In this document: positions 50,733-59,990 of the stretch, piece by piece
Layout: the number at the start of each line of letters is the position of its first letter
Position numbering within the stretch: the first letter of the stretch is position 1
Assembly: GCA_963777485.1 (NCBI GenBank)
Contig: CAVZQP010000002.1
Span: 1,240,001 to 1,304,000, forward strand
Direction: 5' to 3'
DNA from: Bog-473 sp963777485
Lineage (GTDB): Bacteria > Actinomycetota > Acidimicrobiia > Acidimicrobiales > RAAP-2
DNA: 64,000 nucleotides
Program-made: the position numbers and the translations under genes
The notes under the pieces: model-generated
What the model saw: only the letters and a program-made list of their open reading frames with translations
Databases searched by the model: none
What the model was told of the DNA's origin: nothing

Positions 50733-51410
50733 GTGAGCACGGAGAACGGGACGGTGATCGTCGTCGAGGACGACCCCAACATTGCCGACCTGGTCGACCT
50801 CTACCTACGGCGCGAGGGGTATCGCGTCCTGTTGGCACCTGACGGCGAGAAAGGCCTCGAGGTCTTCGGCCAGGAGGACCCCTGGATCGTCATCCTCGAC
50901 GTCGGCCTTCCGGGCGCCCGAGACGGCTTTGAGGTTTGTCGCGAGATCCGCGCCCGCAGTTCGGTGCCCGTCCTCTTCCTCACCGCACGGGACGATGAGG
51001 TCGACCGCATCCTCGGGCTCGAGCTCGGCGCGGACGACTACCTCGTCAAGCCGTTCTCTCCGCGCGAGCTGGTCGCGCGGGTGCGCGCCATCCTGCGCCG
51101 CACCCGAGAAGCACCTCCGCCTCAGGAGGTCGTGAGCATCGGCACCGTCGAAGTCGATCTGCGCCGACGCGAGGCCCGCCACGACGGTGAGGTCATCGGC
51201 CTCGCCACCCGCGAATTCGACCTGCTCGCTTTCCTCGCCAACAATGCCGGCCTCGCCCTGTCGCGCCAACAGCTGCTCGACGGAGTGTGGGGCCCGGATT
51301 GGTACGGCGACGAGCGAACCGTCGACGTCCACGTGGCCCAGCTGCGAAAGAAATTCGGCCCCGACTTCCCACTCGTCACAGTGTGGGGCGTGGGCTACCG
51401 GTTCGGCTGA
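50733..51410 (+). CDS. OmpR/PhoB-type response regulator
   Basis: A 225-residue two-component regulator. The receiver domain (about 8-120) has the acidic pair Asp13-Asp14, phospho-acceptor Asp56 (VILDVGLPG), Thr84 (FLTARDDE) and Lys106 (VKPFSP). The winged-helix output domain (about 133-225) ends in RTVDVHVAQLRKKFG and VWGVGYRFG. It binds DNA after phosphorylation by the kinase encoded two bases downstream. The two-component pair lies next to the FtsX-like permease at 52944-55463, a common arrangement for envelope-stress sensing, although that gene is on the other strand. GTG start. Confidence 0.9.
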   Translation: MSTENGTVIVVEDDPNIADLVDLYLRREGYRVLLAPDGEKGLEVFGQEDPWIVILDVGLPGARDGFEVCREIRARSSVPVLFLTARDDEVDRILGLELGADDYLVKPFSPRELVARVRAILRRTREAPPPQEVVSIGTVEVDLRRREARHDGEVIGLATREFDLLAFLANNAGLALSRQQLLDGVWGPDWYGDERTVDVHVAQLRKKFGPDFPLVTVWGVGYRFG

Positions 51411-51412
51411 CC

Positions 51413-52915
51413 ATGCGACGCCGCCTGATGCTCGCCATGGTCGGACTCGTCGCCGTCGTCCTTGTGATCGCCGGAGTCGGCTCGTTGCTCCTCACCCGCA
51501 ACGCCGCCCGCAATCAGGCCCAGGAGCAGCTGACACAAGAAGCGAAATCGCTCACCCAGTCCAACCTCGGCTCGCAATCGCTGTACACCCTCACCATCAT
51601 CAAGAAAACCCTCACTCTCGAAAACGCCGACATCATCCGGATCACCCACTTCGGAAACATTCTGGGGACCCTCCCGTCGGACATCACCCAAGGAGACATC
51701 GACGTCGCCTCCGTGCAGAACGGCCAGACCGTCTCCGGACGGCAGGGCAACCTCGTCTACGCCGTCTCGCCGGTGTCGCTCTCCGAACAGGAGATCCAAA
51801 GACTCGAGAAGCGAGACCGTGGGATCCCCTTCGAGGGCACGTTCGCCGTCCTGCTCACCCGGAACGTCGGCGACCTCGGCCCCAGTTGGGGCTACTTCAT
51901 CATCGCCGGCGGCGCCGCGCTCGTCATCGCCGCGCTCATCGCCTGGCAGATGAGCCGGCGCATGGCCCGCCCGCTCGTCGAGGCGACACAGGCGACCGGG
52001 CGCATCGCGGCGGGCGACCTGGAGAGCCGCATTCCGATCCACAAGCACGACTATCCCGAGTTCGCCTCGCTCGCCGGCTCCATCAACGACATGGCCAAGA
52101 GCCTCGAGGACAGCCGGGCACGGGAGCGCCATCTCCTCCTTGCCGTTTCGCACGACCTGCGCACGCCGCTCACCTCTATCCGCGGGTTTGCCGAGGCCAT
52201 CAAGGACGGCGCCATCGACGACAGCGAGCGGGCGGCCGACGTGATCCTCGCCGAGTCCCGTCGGCTCGAACGCCTCGTGGGCGACCTCCTCGACCTGACC
52301 AAGCTCGAGGCGCACCAGATGTCCATCGCCATGCGCGCCACCGATGCGGTCGAGGTGGTCACGACGACGGCTGAAGGCTTCCGGCCGGCCGCGGCGAGAA
52401 ACGGCATCGACATCGCGTTGCGCGTGGCCGGATCGGCGGACCCCGAAACAGACGCCGACGCGTTTGTCGACGTTGCGAGCCCGTACGCAACGGCGCAACC
52501 ACGGGCCCTTCTGCCTGTCGCAGCCGATCCTGACCGGCTTGCCCAGATCGTCGCGAACCTGATCGAGAACGCGTGCACCTACGCCCGAAGCCGGGTCACC
52601 GTGGCCCTGACGGACGCCGGCCCCGCCGGCGGTTGCGTCATCACGGTCGACGACAACGGGCCGGGCATCGCGCCGAGCGACCTCGAGCACGTCTTCGAAC
52701 GCTTCTACCAAGCCGATCGGGGCCGGAGCCGGCTGATGGGCTCGGGCCTCGGGCTTGCCATCGTGGCGGAGCTCGCTGCAGCCATGGGCGGCCGGGTGCG
52801 CGCGGTGTCGCCCTTCGGGCCCGACGGAGGCTCGCGCTTCGAGGTCTGGTTGCGCCCTTGGACGGTGCCGGCGACCCAGACGGCGTCACCTGTGCCTGCG
52901 GGGCCTCGTGCTTGA
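51413..52915 (+). CDS. Sensor histidine kinase
   Basis: A 500-residue membrane kinase. TM1 is at about 6-28 and an extracytoplasmic sensor runs from 29 to 158. TM2 is at about 160-180, followed by HAMP to about 235. A HisKA domain has the phospho-His247 in AVSHDLRTPLTSIRGFAEA. The HATPase domain has the N box LIENACTYA, G1 DDNGPGIAP, F box FERFYQ and G2 GSGLGLAIV. It phosphorylates the preceding response regulator; the ATG begins just after that gene's stop. The sensor domain is not a recognised type, so the signal is unknown. Confidence 0.9.
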   Translation: MRRRLMLAMVGLVAVVLVIAGVGSLLLTRNAARNQAQEQLTQEAKSLTQSNLGSQSLYTLTIIKKTLTLENADIIRITHFGNILGTLPSDITQGDIDVASVQNGQTVSGRQGNLVYAVSPVSLSEQEIQRLEKRDRGIPFEGTFAVLLTRNVGDLGPSWGYFIIAGGAALVIAALIAWQMSRRMARPLVEATQATGRIAAGDLESRIPIHKHDYPEFASLAGSINDMAKSLEDSRARERHLLLAVSHDLRTPLTSIRGFAEAIKDGAIDDSERAADVILAESRRLERLVGDLLDLTKLEAHQMSIAMRATDAVEVVTTTAEGFRPAAARNGIDIALRVAGSADPETDADAFVDVASPYATAQPRALLPVAADPDRLAQIVANLIENACTYARSRVTVALTDAGPAGGCVITVDDNGPGIAPSDLEHVFERFYQADRGRSRLMGSGLGLAIVAELAAAMGGRVRAVSPFGPDGGSRFEVWLRPWTVPATQTASPVPAGPRA

Positions 52916-52943
52916 ACCGATCGCCCGAGCGAACTGCCGGTAG

Positions 52944-55463
52944 CTACTCCGACCGCAACAGCACGGCGGTCGGGGTCCTGGCCGCGATCCGGGCGGGCAG
53001 CAGGGCCACTACGTTCGCAAAGGCGATCGCGCCGAGCGCTACGAGCGTCACCTCCAGCACCGGAACGGCCGGTAGCGGCACCGCGCTGATCCCATTGGCG
53101 AACAAGGTCCAGAGCCAACGGCCGACCGCGATGCCGACGGGGACGCCGACGATCACGCCGAGCAACGCCGCCACCGTCGATTGCCACGCCACGGTCGAGG
53201 CGAGCTGGCGGCGGGTGAAGCCAATGGCCTTCAAGAGCGCGAACTCGCGCCGGCGCGAGCGTACGGATGCCGTGAGGGTGAGCCCGAGCGCACAGACCGC
53301 GGCCAGAGCGAGGACGGCGGCCAGGATGGCCACGGTCGACTGCGCACTGCCGTAGGCCGCGATCTCGGCGGGGCGGAGTGCCGCCACGACGCCGCCGATG
53401 GGCGCGTCGCCGTCACTCGGTGCATTCAACTGGCGTGCTATCCGGTCGAGCGAGGCCTGAGCGGTAGCCGGAGGCACCCCCGGCCGCACCGAGATCAGTT
53501 CCGCCATGGGCCCGGCAATCGGGCTCCCTTGCTGGTTCAGGTCGCCCGCGGAGAAGAGAGAGGACGCCACCACCGCTCCCGTGCCCATCCCCATGGTGGG
53601 CTGACCCGACCCACCTATGGTCGGCAGGGTTGCCGTGCCGACGATGCGCAACCGGACTCTTCCGCCCCGGGTTCGGAACAGGACGGTCTGGCCCACCTGC
53701 TTGTGGAGCGCGGCGAGGGTGGCCGGGCCCAGGACGATGTCGTGCGACGACCCAAGACCGATGCCCGACAACATCGATGGGGAGACCGGAGCGCCCGGGC
53801 GCATGGCGAGCGTGCCGACGTGCTGGCCGTCCAGCGCAGCCCTCTCGAAGTAGACACCCGCGAAATGGGCGACGTCGTGGTCGTGCGCCAACAGTGTTGC
53901 GGTCGTGGCGCCCGGCAGGTCCTCGGCGCCAGAGAAACCGGAGAGGAGCGCGTAGTCCCAGTTCCATCCGAACTGCGCCGGTTGGGACCTCAACGAGTTG
54001 AGGCTCGAGCCGAACACGATCGTGGCCACGACGAGGACCACTGCCAGCACAGCGCCTACCAGTGCCGAACGCACCGGGGCGGTGCGGCGTGTCGCTGCCG
54101 TGCCAACGGCAGCCTCGACACCGAGTCGGGCGTTGGGCGGTAGCCCCACCGCAGCGGCCGCTCGGCTCAAGCTGGTGTTCCCGGTCGCACGGGTCTCGCT
54201 GCGGCCTGCGAGGCGATGCGGGGCCGACCGGTACGCCACCGTCAGCGCGCACGCAGCGAGTCCGACGACCAGCACCAGAGCACCGAGGCCGAGGACGGCC
54301 CAGTCGAAAGCGACGCCGTCGTCGGGGTACACGGATCGAACCGGGCCGATCGGTGCCAGCGGGGACAGCGCAACGGCCACCGCCACGGCCAGCACTGTTC
54401 CTGCCACCACGCTGAGGGCGACACCACCAAGGGCGTCGCCCGCCGCCATGACTGGGCCGGCGCCGAGTGCGCGCAGCACAGCGCGGTCCGTGGCGTCACG
54501 CCGGATCAGTCGGCTCAACACCTGACCGGCGATCACCAGTGCCGCCAAGGCCGCAACGCCACCGAAGACCCCGAAGGCGATCGCCTCGGGTCGGATCGCC
54601 CGTTCCGCTGTGGCCACGGTCGGAGCGGCGGTCTGATATCCGCCGATACTCTGCACGTTCGAGACGATGCGGCTGATCCCGGACTCGACCGCCCCGGCAT
54701 GGCTGAGGCCGCCGTCGAGTTTCAACGACGCGTAGGTGTAGTACGCGCAGCATCCCTCCATGCGCCGGACGAGCGCGGGGGACAGCACTCCGAACTGGTC
54801 GCCGAGCGCCTCATCGTCGCTCTGGACCACCTGGACGTCGTCCTCGACGATGCCGACGAGCTTCAGCGTGATGAGCAGGCGCGGCTTGTCGGCCGGATAA
54901 CCCGCATACGTCGGTGAGGCCGCCTGCGCGTCGCTGAAGAAGGCCAGGCGGATCGTCGAACCGAGATGCAGGCCGTACGCCTTGGCCGCGCCGGATGACA
55001 ACATCAACTCGTCGGGGCGAGAAGGATCCAACGTCCGGCCCTGGAGCACGGTAACGCGGTCGGTGGTGAGGAACTCACCGCCTGTACTGCCCTCGAGGGC
55101 GGGAGGCGCTTCGCCGGGGACAGCGTCGTTCCGCAGATGGGACACGATCTGGAGGGTGCCGTCGAACCCGACCACTGGCGTCGCGCTCTTCACGAAGGGC
55201 AGGTGCGCGATCTCCCGGTTGACGTGTTGTGAAAAGCCGATGTTTGTCGCTGGCGCGAACTCCTCGAAGCTCTGGAGATCCGAGGGATTCGTGCTGGCCT
55301 CGAACACGGGGAAGGAGGACTGGGTGCGCCGCGCTCCCGCGATGGCAGCCATGGAGACCCCCCCGACGACGCCGACCAGCACGACGAGCCAGACGTAGCC
55401 GGCCCATCGCCGGCGGAACGTGGCGCGGAACCGGTAGAGGCTCTCGCGGAGGACCGCACCCAT
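52944..55463 (-). CDS. FtsX-like ABC transporter permease (839 aa, second copy)
   Basis: A permease with the same length and plan as the one at 3375-5894: TM1 at about 20-45, the shared ASTNPSDL motif near 57-64, a central helix bundle, a second outer domain, and three C-terminal helices introduced by RRREFALLKAIGFTRRQLA. The C-terminal quarter is nearly colinear, both reading G-V-P-V-G-I-A-x-G-R-W-L-W. No ATPase gene is adjacent. It converges on the two-component genes with a 28-bp gap. Substrate could be a lipid, lipoprotein or antimicrobial compound. ATG start at 55463. Confidence 0.87.
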   Translation of the reverse strand: MGAVLRESLYRFRATFRRRWAGYVWLVVLVGVVGGVSMAAIAGARRTQSSFPVFEASTNPSDLQSFEEFAPATNIGFSQHVNREIAHLPFVKSATPVVGFDGTLQIVSHLRNDAVPGEAPPALEGSTGGEFLTTDRVTVLQGRTLDPSRPDELMLSSGAAKAYGLHLGSTIRLAFFSDAQAASPTYAGYPADKPRLLITLKLVGIVEDDVQVVQSDDEALGDQFGVLSPALVRRMEGCCAYYTYASLKLDGGLSHAGAVESGISRIVSNVQSIGGYQTAAPTVATAERAIRPEAIAFGVFGGVAALAALVIAGQVLSRLIRRDATDRAVLRALGAGPVMAAGDALGGVALSVVAGTVLAVAVAVALSPLAPIGPVRSVYPDDGVAFDWAVLGLGALVLVVGLAACALTVAYRSAPHRLAGRSETRATGNTSLSRAAAAVGLPPNARLGVEAAVGTAATRRTAPVRSALVGAVLAVVLVVATIVFGSSLNSLRSQPAQFGWNWDYALLSGFSGAEDLPGATTATLLAHDHDVAHFAGVYFERAALDGQHVGTLAMRPGAPVSPSMLSGIGLGSSHDIVLGPATLAALHKQVGQTVLFRTRGGRVRLRIVGTATLPTIGGSGQPTMGMGTGAVVASSLFSAGDLNQQGSPIAGPMAELISVRPGVPPATAQASLDRIARQLNAPSDGDAPIGGVVAALRPAEIAAYGSAQSTVAILAAVLALAAVCALGLTLTASVRSRRREFALLKAIGFTRRQLASTVAWQSTVAALLGVIVGVPVGIAVGRWLWTLFANGISAVPLPAVPVLEVTLVALGAIAFANVVALLPARIAARTPTAVLLRSE

Positions 55464-55633
55464 TACGCCGACGCCCCCGCCCGTGAATCCTCGAGGCCGT
55501 GGACCCCCTCGAAGGACGGGCCGGTCATGCCTTGATTCTCACCGCCAACCCCGATTCCCCCAAGGTGGTTACCCCCTTGCTGCTACGTCGTGCTAGCACC
55601 CGCCACCTCGACGAACGACGCGGGACCCGCATT

Positions 55634-55667
55634 TTGCAATGACGCAAAGAAACAGGTATATCTTTGC
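55634..55667 (+). promoter_or_regulatory. Promoter with TetR-type inverted repeat
   Basis: TTGCAA (55634-55639) and TATATC (55657-55662) are separated by 17 bp, the best promoter match in the window. GCAAAGA (55644-55650) and TCTTTGC (55661-55667) form perfect arms with a 10-bp spacer, overlapping the spacer and -10. Binding here would block RNA polymerase, as expected for autorepression by the TetR gene that follows. Confidence 0.65.
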
Positions 55668-55671
55668 ATTC

Positions 55672-56310
55672 ATGCGCCACAATGGGCCCATGGCCACCGA
55701 CGCCGCCGAGGTGCTGGCGCTTCCTGTCCTGGCCGAACGCCTCCCGCTGCCACCCGACCCCGCCCTCGACCCGGTCCTCGATGCCGCCTCCGAGTGCCTG
55801 GCCCGCCATGGGATCTCCAAGACCACACTGAGCGACATCGCCCGCGAGATGGGCGTCGCCCCCAGCACCGTGTACCGCAAGGTCGGCTCGGTCGACAACG
55901 TCACGATGCTGGTCTTCGCCCGCGAGGCCCAGCGCTTCCTCGCACGCATCCCCGCCAAGTTCAGCGCGGCCACGGGACCAAGAACCGTCACGTTGGTGAT
56001 GGCCGACGCCATCACAACGCTCGCCGACAACCCAGTGGCCGCCAAAGTGTTGCGTGACGAAGGCGACTGGATGGGTCGAATGGTCACCCGCCAGCTCGAC
56101 CACCTCCTGGCCCAGGGCGTCGAGGTCACCGTGCCGCTTCTCTCTGCGGCCATGGCGGCGGGCCTCGTCCGCCAGCAGGACCCCCATCTCCTCGCGCACT
56201 GGATGCTCCGCATCGCGCTCGCCGCGCTCGTCGCACCCCCACCCGGGGACCTGCAATCGGCACTCGACGAGCTGCTCCTGCCGGTCCTCGCACCGACGCC
56301 GGCGCCATGA
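55672..56310 (+). CDS. TetR family transcriptional regulator
   Basis: A protein of about 212 residues with a TetR DNA-binding domain (LDAASECLARHGISKTTLSD, then IAREMGVAPSTVYRKVGSVD) and an all-helical ligand domain. Two starts are possible. The ATG at 55672 lies 9 nt after the -10 and suits a nearly leaderless mRNA. The ATG at 55690 would give a protein six residues shorter; neither has a ribosome site. The stop overlaps the MpaB-like oxygenase start (ATGA), so the regulator probably controls that gene through the operator at 55644-55667. Confidence 0.85.
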   Translation: MRHNGPMATDAAEVLALPVLAERLPLPPDPALDPVLDAASECLARHGISKTTLSDIAREMGVAPSTVYRKVGSVDNVTMLVFAREAQRFLARIPAKFSAATGPRTVTLVMADAITTLADNPVAAKVLRDEGDWMGRMVTRQLDHLLAQGVEVTVPLLSAAMAAGLVRQQDPHLLAHWMLRIALAALVAPPPGDLQSALDELLLPVLAPTPAP

Positions 56311-57212
56311 CGTCCACCGCCGCCCCGATGACCGTTCACCCAATGGCCAACGTCACGACCGACACCACCACCGGACCGATCACCCACCTCGGACCCGACG
56401 GCGAGGTCCCCAGAGAGCTGCACGATCTGCTCACGCCCGCCACCGTCTCGCTCGCCGGCGCCAACATCATCATGCAGCTGGCCCAGCTCCCCGTCGGCCA
56501 CGGCGTCGCCGAGAGCAAGGTCGACAGCGGGAATCTCTACAAGCACCCGATCAAACGGGCTCGCACGACGTTCGGCTACGTCATGGTCGCCGTCTTCGGG
56601 ACCGACGACGAACGTGCCGCGCTGGCCGACGCGGTCACAGCGGTGCACCGCCAGGTCCGCTCGGGACCGGGCGAGACCGTGCGCTACACCGCGCTCGACC
56701 CGAAGCTGCAGCTCTGGGTTGCGGCGTGCATCTACCGCGGCCTCGAGGACGGCTACGGGCTCCTCTACGGGCCGCCGCCGCATGAGCTGCTCGACCTCAT
56801 CTACCGCCACGGCGCCCGCCTGGCCACCATGCTCCAAGTCCCCGCCGAAATGTGGCCGCCCGACCGCGCCACCTTCGAGGCTTATTGGTCCGAGGCGGAA
56901 GCCCGCATCGAGATGGACGAGATCACCCGCGGCTATCTCTACGACTTCGCGTCACTCGGGTTCTTGCCCTGGCCTGTACCAAAGGTCTTCGGGTGGCTCC
57001 ACCGCGCCATCACCGCCGGATTCCTCCCTGCGGCCTTCCGTCGGGAGCTCGGCCTGGCGTGGGGCCCCCGCGAGCAGCGCGCCTTCGCGCTCAACCGCCG
57101 CTTGCTCCGCGTCGCCAATGCGCTCACCCCGAGGCCGCTACGCGCGCTTCCCTTCGACCTGTACCTGTGGGACATGCGCCGCCGCATTCGCAACGGCCGC
57201 AACATCCTCTGA
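56307..57212 (+). CDS. Oxygenase MpaB family (DUF2236) protein
   Basis: A 301-residue all-helical protein of the DUF2236 family, which includes fungal MpaB and is related to rubber oxygenase. These are thought to bind haem and cleave isoprenoid or lipid chains. Visible blocks are GYVMVAVFGTDDER, AVHRQVRSGPGETVRY, ALDPKLQLWVAACIYRG and the C-terminal LPFDLYLWDMRRRIR. In many relatives the W-V-x-A block contains a His (W-V-H-A) that here is Ala, so haem ligation may differ. It is translationally coupled to the TetR gene. Confidence 0.82.
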   Translation: MTSTAAPMTVHPMANVTTDTTTGPITHLGPDGEVPRELHDLLTPATVSLAGANIIMQLAQLPVGHGVAESKVDSGNLYKHPIKRARTTFGYVMVAVFGTDDERAALADAVTAVHRQVRSGPGETVRYTALDPKLQLWVAACIYRGLEDGYGLLYGPPPHELLDLIYRHGARLATMLQVPAEMWPPDRATFEAYWSEAEARIEMDEITRGYLYDFASLGFLPWPVPKVFGWLHRAITAGFLPAAFRRELGLAWGPREQRAFALNRRLLRVANALTPRPLRALPFDLYLWDMRRRIRNGRNIL

Positions 57213-57254
57213 CCCCTTTCTCGGCGGCCGGTCGCACCGACTCCCTCGACCGGT

Positions 57255-58154
57255 TCAGCCCTTGAGGAAGCTCGCCCCGAAGGCCTCGACCCACTCCTGC
57301 GGCCCGGGCGCCGGCGACCAGGGCGGCCCGACGAAGACCCAGTCCACGCCCAATTCTTCGAGCTCGCCGATCCGATGCCGGACCCTCTCGGCATCGCGGT
57401 CGAAGTCGGTGAGCCTTGGGCCTGAGAAGCCCATGATCAGCTCGAGCTCCTCGTACCGGTCACCGGCGAGCTCCTTGAGGACCCCCAGGCGCTCCTGCAG
57501 CTCTTCGGTCGTGGTGACCGGTGGCGTCCTTGCCGTCTTCGCCACCGAGGCCGGCGCCGTCATCGGCATCCACCCGGCCGCGTACGTGGCGGCGCGCCGC
57601 AGGGCAGCGTCGGAGTTGCCGCCCATCCAGATCGGGACCGAGCGGTTGCGCGGTGCCGGCAACGCCTGGATGTCGCGGGCGGAGAAGTGCCGTCCCTCGA
57701 ACGTGAACGGCTCGCCCTTCCAGTGGAGCTGCATCACCTGCAGCGCCTCTTCGAAGAGGGCGTTGCGCTCCTTGAAGTCGACGCCCAATGCGAAGTACTC
57801 GGACTTGAGATACCCGGCGCCGGCGCCCAGGTAGAAGCGACCCTCCGACATCTGGTTGAGCGTGGCCGCCGACTTCGCCAGGAGGAGCGGGTTCCGGTAG
57901 GGGATCACGCTGATGTTGGTGACGAGCGCCAGATTCGTCGTGACCGCGGCAGCCGCCGCGAGGGCGACGAAGGGGTCCAGGCTCTGGTGGCCGCCTGTCT
58001 CGAGCCACCGGCTGCTCGGTGCCGGGTGTTCGGTCAGCGCGATCCCGTGCCAGCCGGCTTTTTCGGCGGCTACCGCGAGGTCTGTCATCGCTCCGGCATC
58101 GAGCAGGTCGATGCCGCTCCCGCTGGCCTCGGGGTACTGAAGGATGAAGCGCAC
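57255..58154 (-). CDS. LLM-class (F420-dependent-type) oxidoreductase
   Basis: A 299-residue luciferase-like TIM barrel. AEKAGWHGIALTEHPAPSSRW, ALVTNISVIPYRNPLLLAKSA, MSEGRFYLGAGAGYLKSEY and VPIWMGGNSDAALRRAATYA match the TIGR03619-like F420-dependent group. The cofactor is inferred from class. It begins with GTG at 58154, where GGGAGG stands upstream; a longer in-frame reading is not family-like. It is divergent from the SDR gene at 58264, and the 109-bp gap could hold shared control elements. Probably part of a lipid- or steroid-degrading set. Confidence 0.86.
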   Translation of the reverse strand: MRFILQYPEASGSGIDLLDAGAMTDLAVAAEKAGWHGIALTEHPAPSSRWLETGGHQSLDPFVALAAAAAVTTNLALVTNISVIPYRNPLLLAKSAATLNQMSEGRFYLGAGAGYLKSEYFALGVDFKERNALFEEALQVMQLHWKGEPFTFEGRHFSARDIQALPAPRNRSVPIWMGGNSDAALRRAATYAAGWMPMTAPASVAKTARTPPVTTTEELQERLGVLKELAGDRYEELELIMGFSGPRLTDFDRDAERVRHRIGELEELGVDWVFVGPPWSPAPGPQEWVEAFGASFLKG

Positions 58155-58263
58155 CGTTCCCTCCCATGAATCGCTGGCGCCGTCGACGTGTGGCCGCTGC
58201 ACCCTAGCGAGGCTGGAACGCAGAGGCTCATAAGGTCTACCCACCTACGAGAGCGGAGGCTCC

Positions 58264-59049
58264 ATGGATCGACTCAAAGGCAAGGTGGCCATCGTCACCG
58301 GTGGTGGGGGTGGCATCGGCGGCGCCACAGCGCGCGCACTCGCGCGCGAGGGCGCGTCGGTACTGGTCGTGGACATCAACAAGGACGCGGCCGATTCGGT
58401 GGCTGGTGGGATCCGGGACGCCGGCGGAGTCGCCGAGAGCTTCCGGGCCGACCTTTCCGAAGAGCAGGATGTCGAAGCGGTGATTGCCGAGGTTATTCAA
58501 CGATTCGGGCGTCTCGACGTACTGCACAACAACGCGGCACTGACCGATTCGGACTTCCTCAGCGCCGACACCGCCGTCACGGAGCTCTCACTCGAGGTCT
58601 GGGAGCGCACACTCGCGGTGAACCTCGGCAGTCAGATGCTCATGTGCAAGCACGCCGTGCCGGTCATGGCGGACCAGGGCAGTGGCTCCATCATCAACAT
58701 GTCATCCGGCGCGTCGCTCAAGGGAGACCGCACCAGGACGGCCTACGGCGTCTCGAAGGCCGGCGTCAACGCCCTCACGCTGTACGTGGCCACGAGCCAC
58801 GGGAAGAAGGGCATCCGGGCCAACACGATCCTGCCGGGGCTGGTGATCACCGACGCCGTGCGGGCGCACCTGAAGGAGGAGATGCTGGCCTCACTCAGCA
58901 AGGCGACACTCACGCCTTCGGTCGGTCAACCCGACGACATCGCCGACGTCGTCGTGTTCTTGGCCTCCGACGAGTCCCGCTACATCACCGGGCAGATGCT
59001 CGCCGTCGACGGCGGCATGTCAGCCCACGTCGGGCTCGGAGACGGGTAG
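58264..59049 (+). CDS. Short-chain dehydrogenase/reductase
   Basis: A 261-residue classical SDR. VAIVTGGGGGIGGATARALA is the Rossmann motif, VVDINKD after strand 2 has an acidic residue favouring NAD(H), and VLHNNAAL is the NNAG-like motif. The Ser is in INMSSGASL and the catalytic Tyr/Lys in AYGVSKAG. It resembles cyclohexanol / 3-hydroxysteroid-type dehydrogenases. TAAGGT (58231-58236) could be the -10, and CGGAGGC precedes the ATG, so this gene has a normal leader. Confidence 0.87.
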   Translation: MDRLKGKVAIVTGGGGGIGGATARALAREGASVLVVDINKDAADSVAGGIRDAGGVAESFRADLSEEQDVEAVIAEVIQRFGRLDVLHNNAALTDSDFLSADTAVTELSLEVWERTLAVNLGSQMLMCKHAVPVMADQGSGSIINMSSGASLKGDRTRTAYGVSKAGVNALTLYVATSHGKKGIRANTILPGLVITDAVRAHLKEEMLASLSKATLTPSVGQPDDIADVVVFLASDESRYITGQMLAVDGGMSAHVGLGDG

Positions 59050-59082
59050 GAGTCGTCCGCAGGAGTCCGCCCCGCGTCGCCC

Positions 59083-59898
59083 TCAGGTCGAGGGCCCGAG
59101 GACGTACGTGCCGCTGCCCGGGTGGTGGTACCAGCCGCTCGCCGCGTGCGTGCCGCCGTCGACATGGATGGTCTGGCCGGTCACGTAACTCGAGAGCTCG
59201 CTGGCCAGGAAGATCGCCGCCCCTGCCATCTCGTCCACGTGGCCGGCACGGCCCATTGGCACCGTCAGGCCGAACCGCTCTTGTTGGCCGGCGGGGTCGG
59301 GCGCGATGGCGGCCAGGCCCTCGGTCCACGTGATGTCGGGCGCCAGGGCGTTGACCCGGATGCCGTGGCCCGCCAGCTCGAGCGCCGCGGTCTTGGTGTA
59401 GTTGATGACGCCCGCCTTGGCGGCGGCATAGGCGGCGTAGCCGGGGGCCGCCCGGACGCCTTCGATGGACGTCACGCTCATGATGCTGCCCTTGAGCTGG
59501 TGCTCGACCATGACCCGGGCGACGCGCTGGGTGCAGAGAATCACGTGCTTGAGGTTCGAGCGGTACAGCGCGTCCCAGCCGTTCTCCGTCGTCTCGAGCA
59601 GCGGCGAGTTGAAGACGCCCCCTGCGTTGTTGACCAGGATACTGACGGGGCCGAGCTCGGCCACGGTGCGCTCGAGCGCGGCGTCCACCTCGGCCGAATC
59701 TCGGACGTCGACCTGGAGGCCCAGGCCACCCACCTCTTCTCCCGCGGCGGCGGCGGTGTCGGCGTGGCGCTCCCAGATGGCCACCTTGGCCCCGAAGGCC
59801 CGGAAACCGTTGGCGATGCCTCGCCCGATGCCCGAACCGCCGCCGGTGACCACGGCGACCCGGTCGGTGAGGAGGATGGACGAGGGGTCGAGCGGCAC
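59083..59898 (-). CDS. Short-chain dehydrogenase/reductase
   Basis: A 271-residue classical SDR with VAVVTGGGSGIGRGIANGF, VDVRDSAEV, ILVNNAGGVFNSP, Ser in SVTSIEG and Tyr/Lys in AAYAAAKAG. The C-terminal tail after VDGGTH has an extra WYHHPGSGTY stretch seen in actinobacterial SDRs from steroid and terpene clusters. The GTG start has TACTGT 7 nt upstream on the reverse strand and the -35-like CTGACG inside the 18-bp palindrome, implying a repressed, leaderless promoter. Convergent with the preceding SDR gene. Confidence 0.87.
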   Translation of the reverse strand: MPLDPSSILLTDRVAVVTGGGSGIGRGIANGFRAFGAKVAIWERHADTAAAAGEEVGGLGLQVDVRDSAEVDAALERTVAELGPVSILVNNAGGVFNSPLLETTENGWDALYRSNLKHVILCTQRVARVMVEHQLKGSIMSVTSIEGVRAAPGYAAYAAAKAGVINYTKTAALELAGHGIRVNALAPDITWTEGLAAIAPDPAGQQERFGLTVPMGRAGHVDEMAGAAIFLASELSSYVTGQTIHVDGGTHAASGWYHHPGSGTYVLGPST

Positions 59899-59905
59899 GA
59901 GATGG

Positions 59906-59936
59906 ACAGTACAGTGACCCTGACGTCGACGTCAGG
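59906..59936. promoter_or_regulatory. 18-bp perfect palindrome in a divergent promoter
   Basis: CCTGACGTCGACGTCAGG at 59919-59936 is perfectly self-complementary. On the reverse strand it supplies CTGACG as a -35, 18 bp from TACTGT (59906-59911), which ends 7 nt before the SDR start. By symmetry it offers the same -35 to the plus-strand gene at 59991. A dimeric repressor here would silence both genes. Confidence 0.7.
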
Positions 59937-59990
59937 TATCGAGGTCGAAAACTGAGCGATGCCCCGGGGTGGGCCCGGGGCGGTCGGGGG

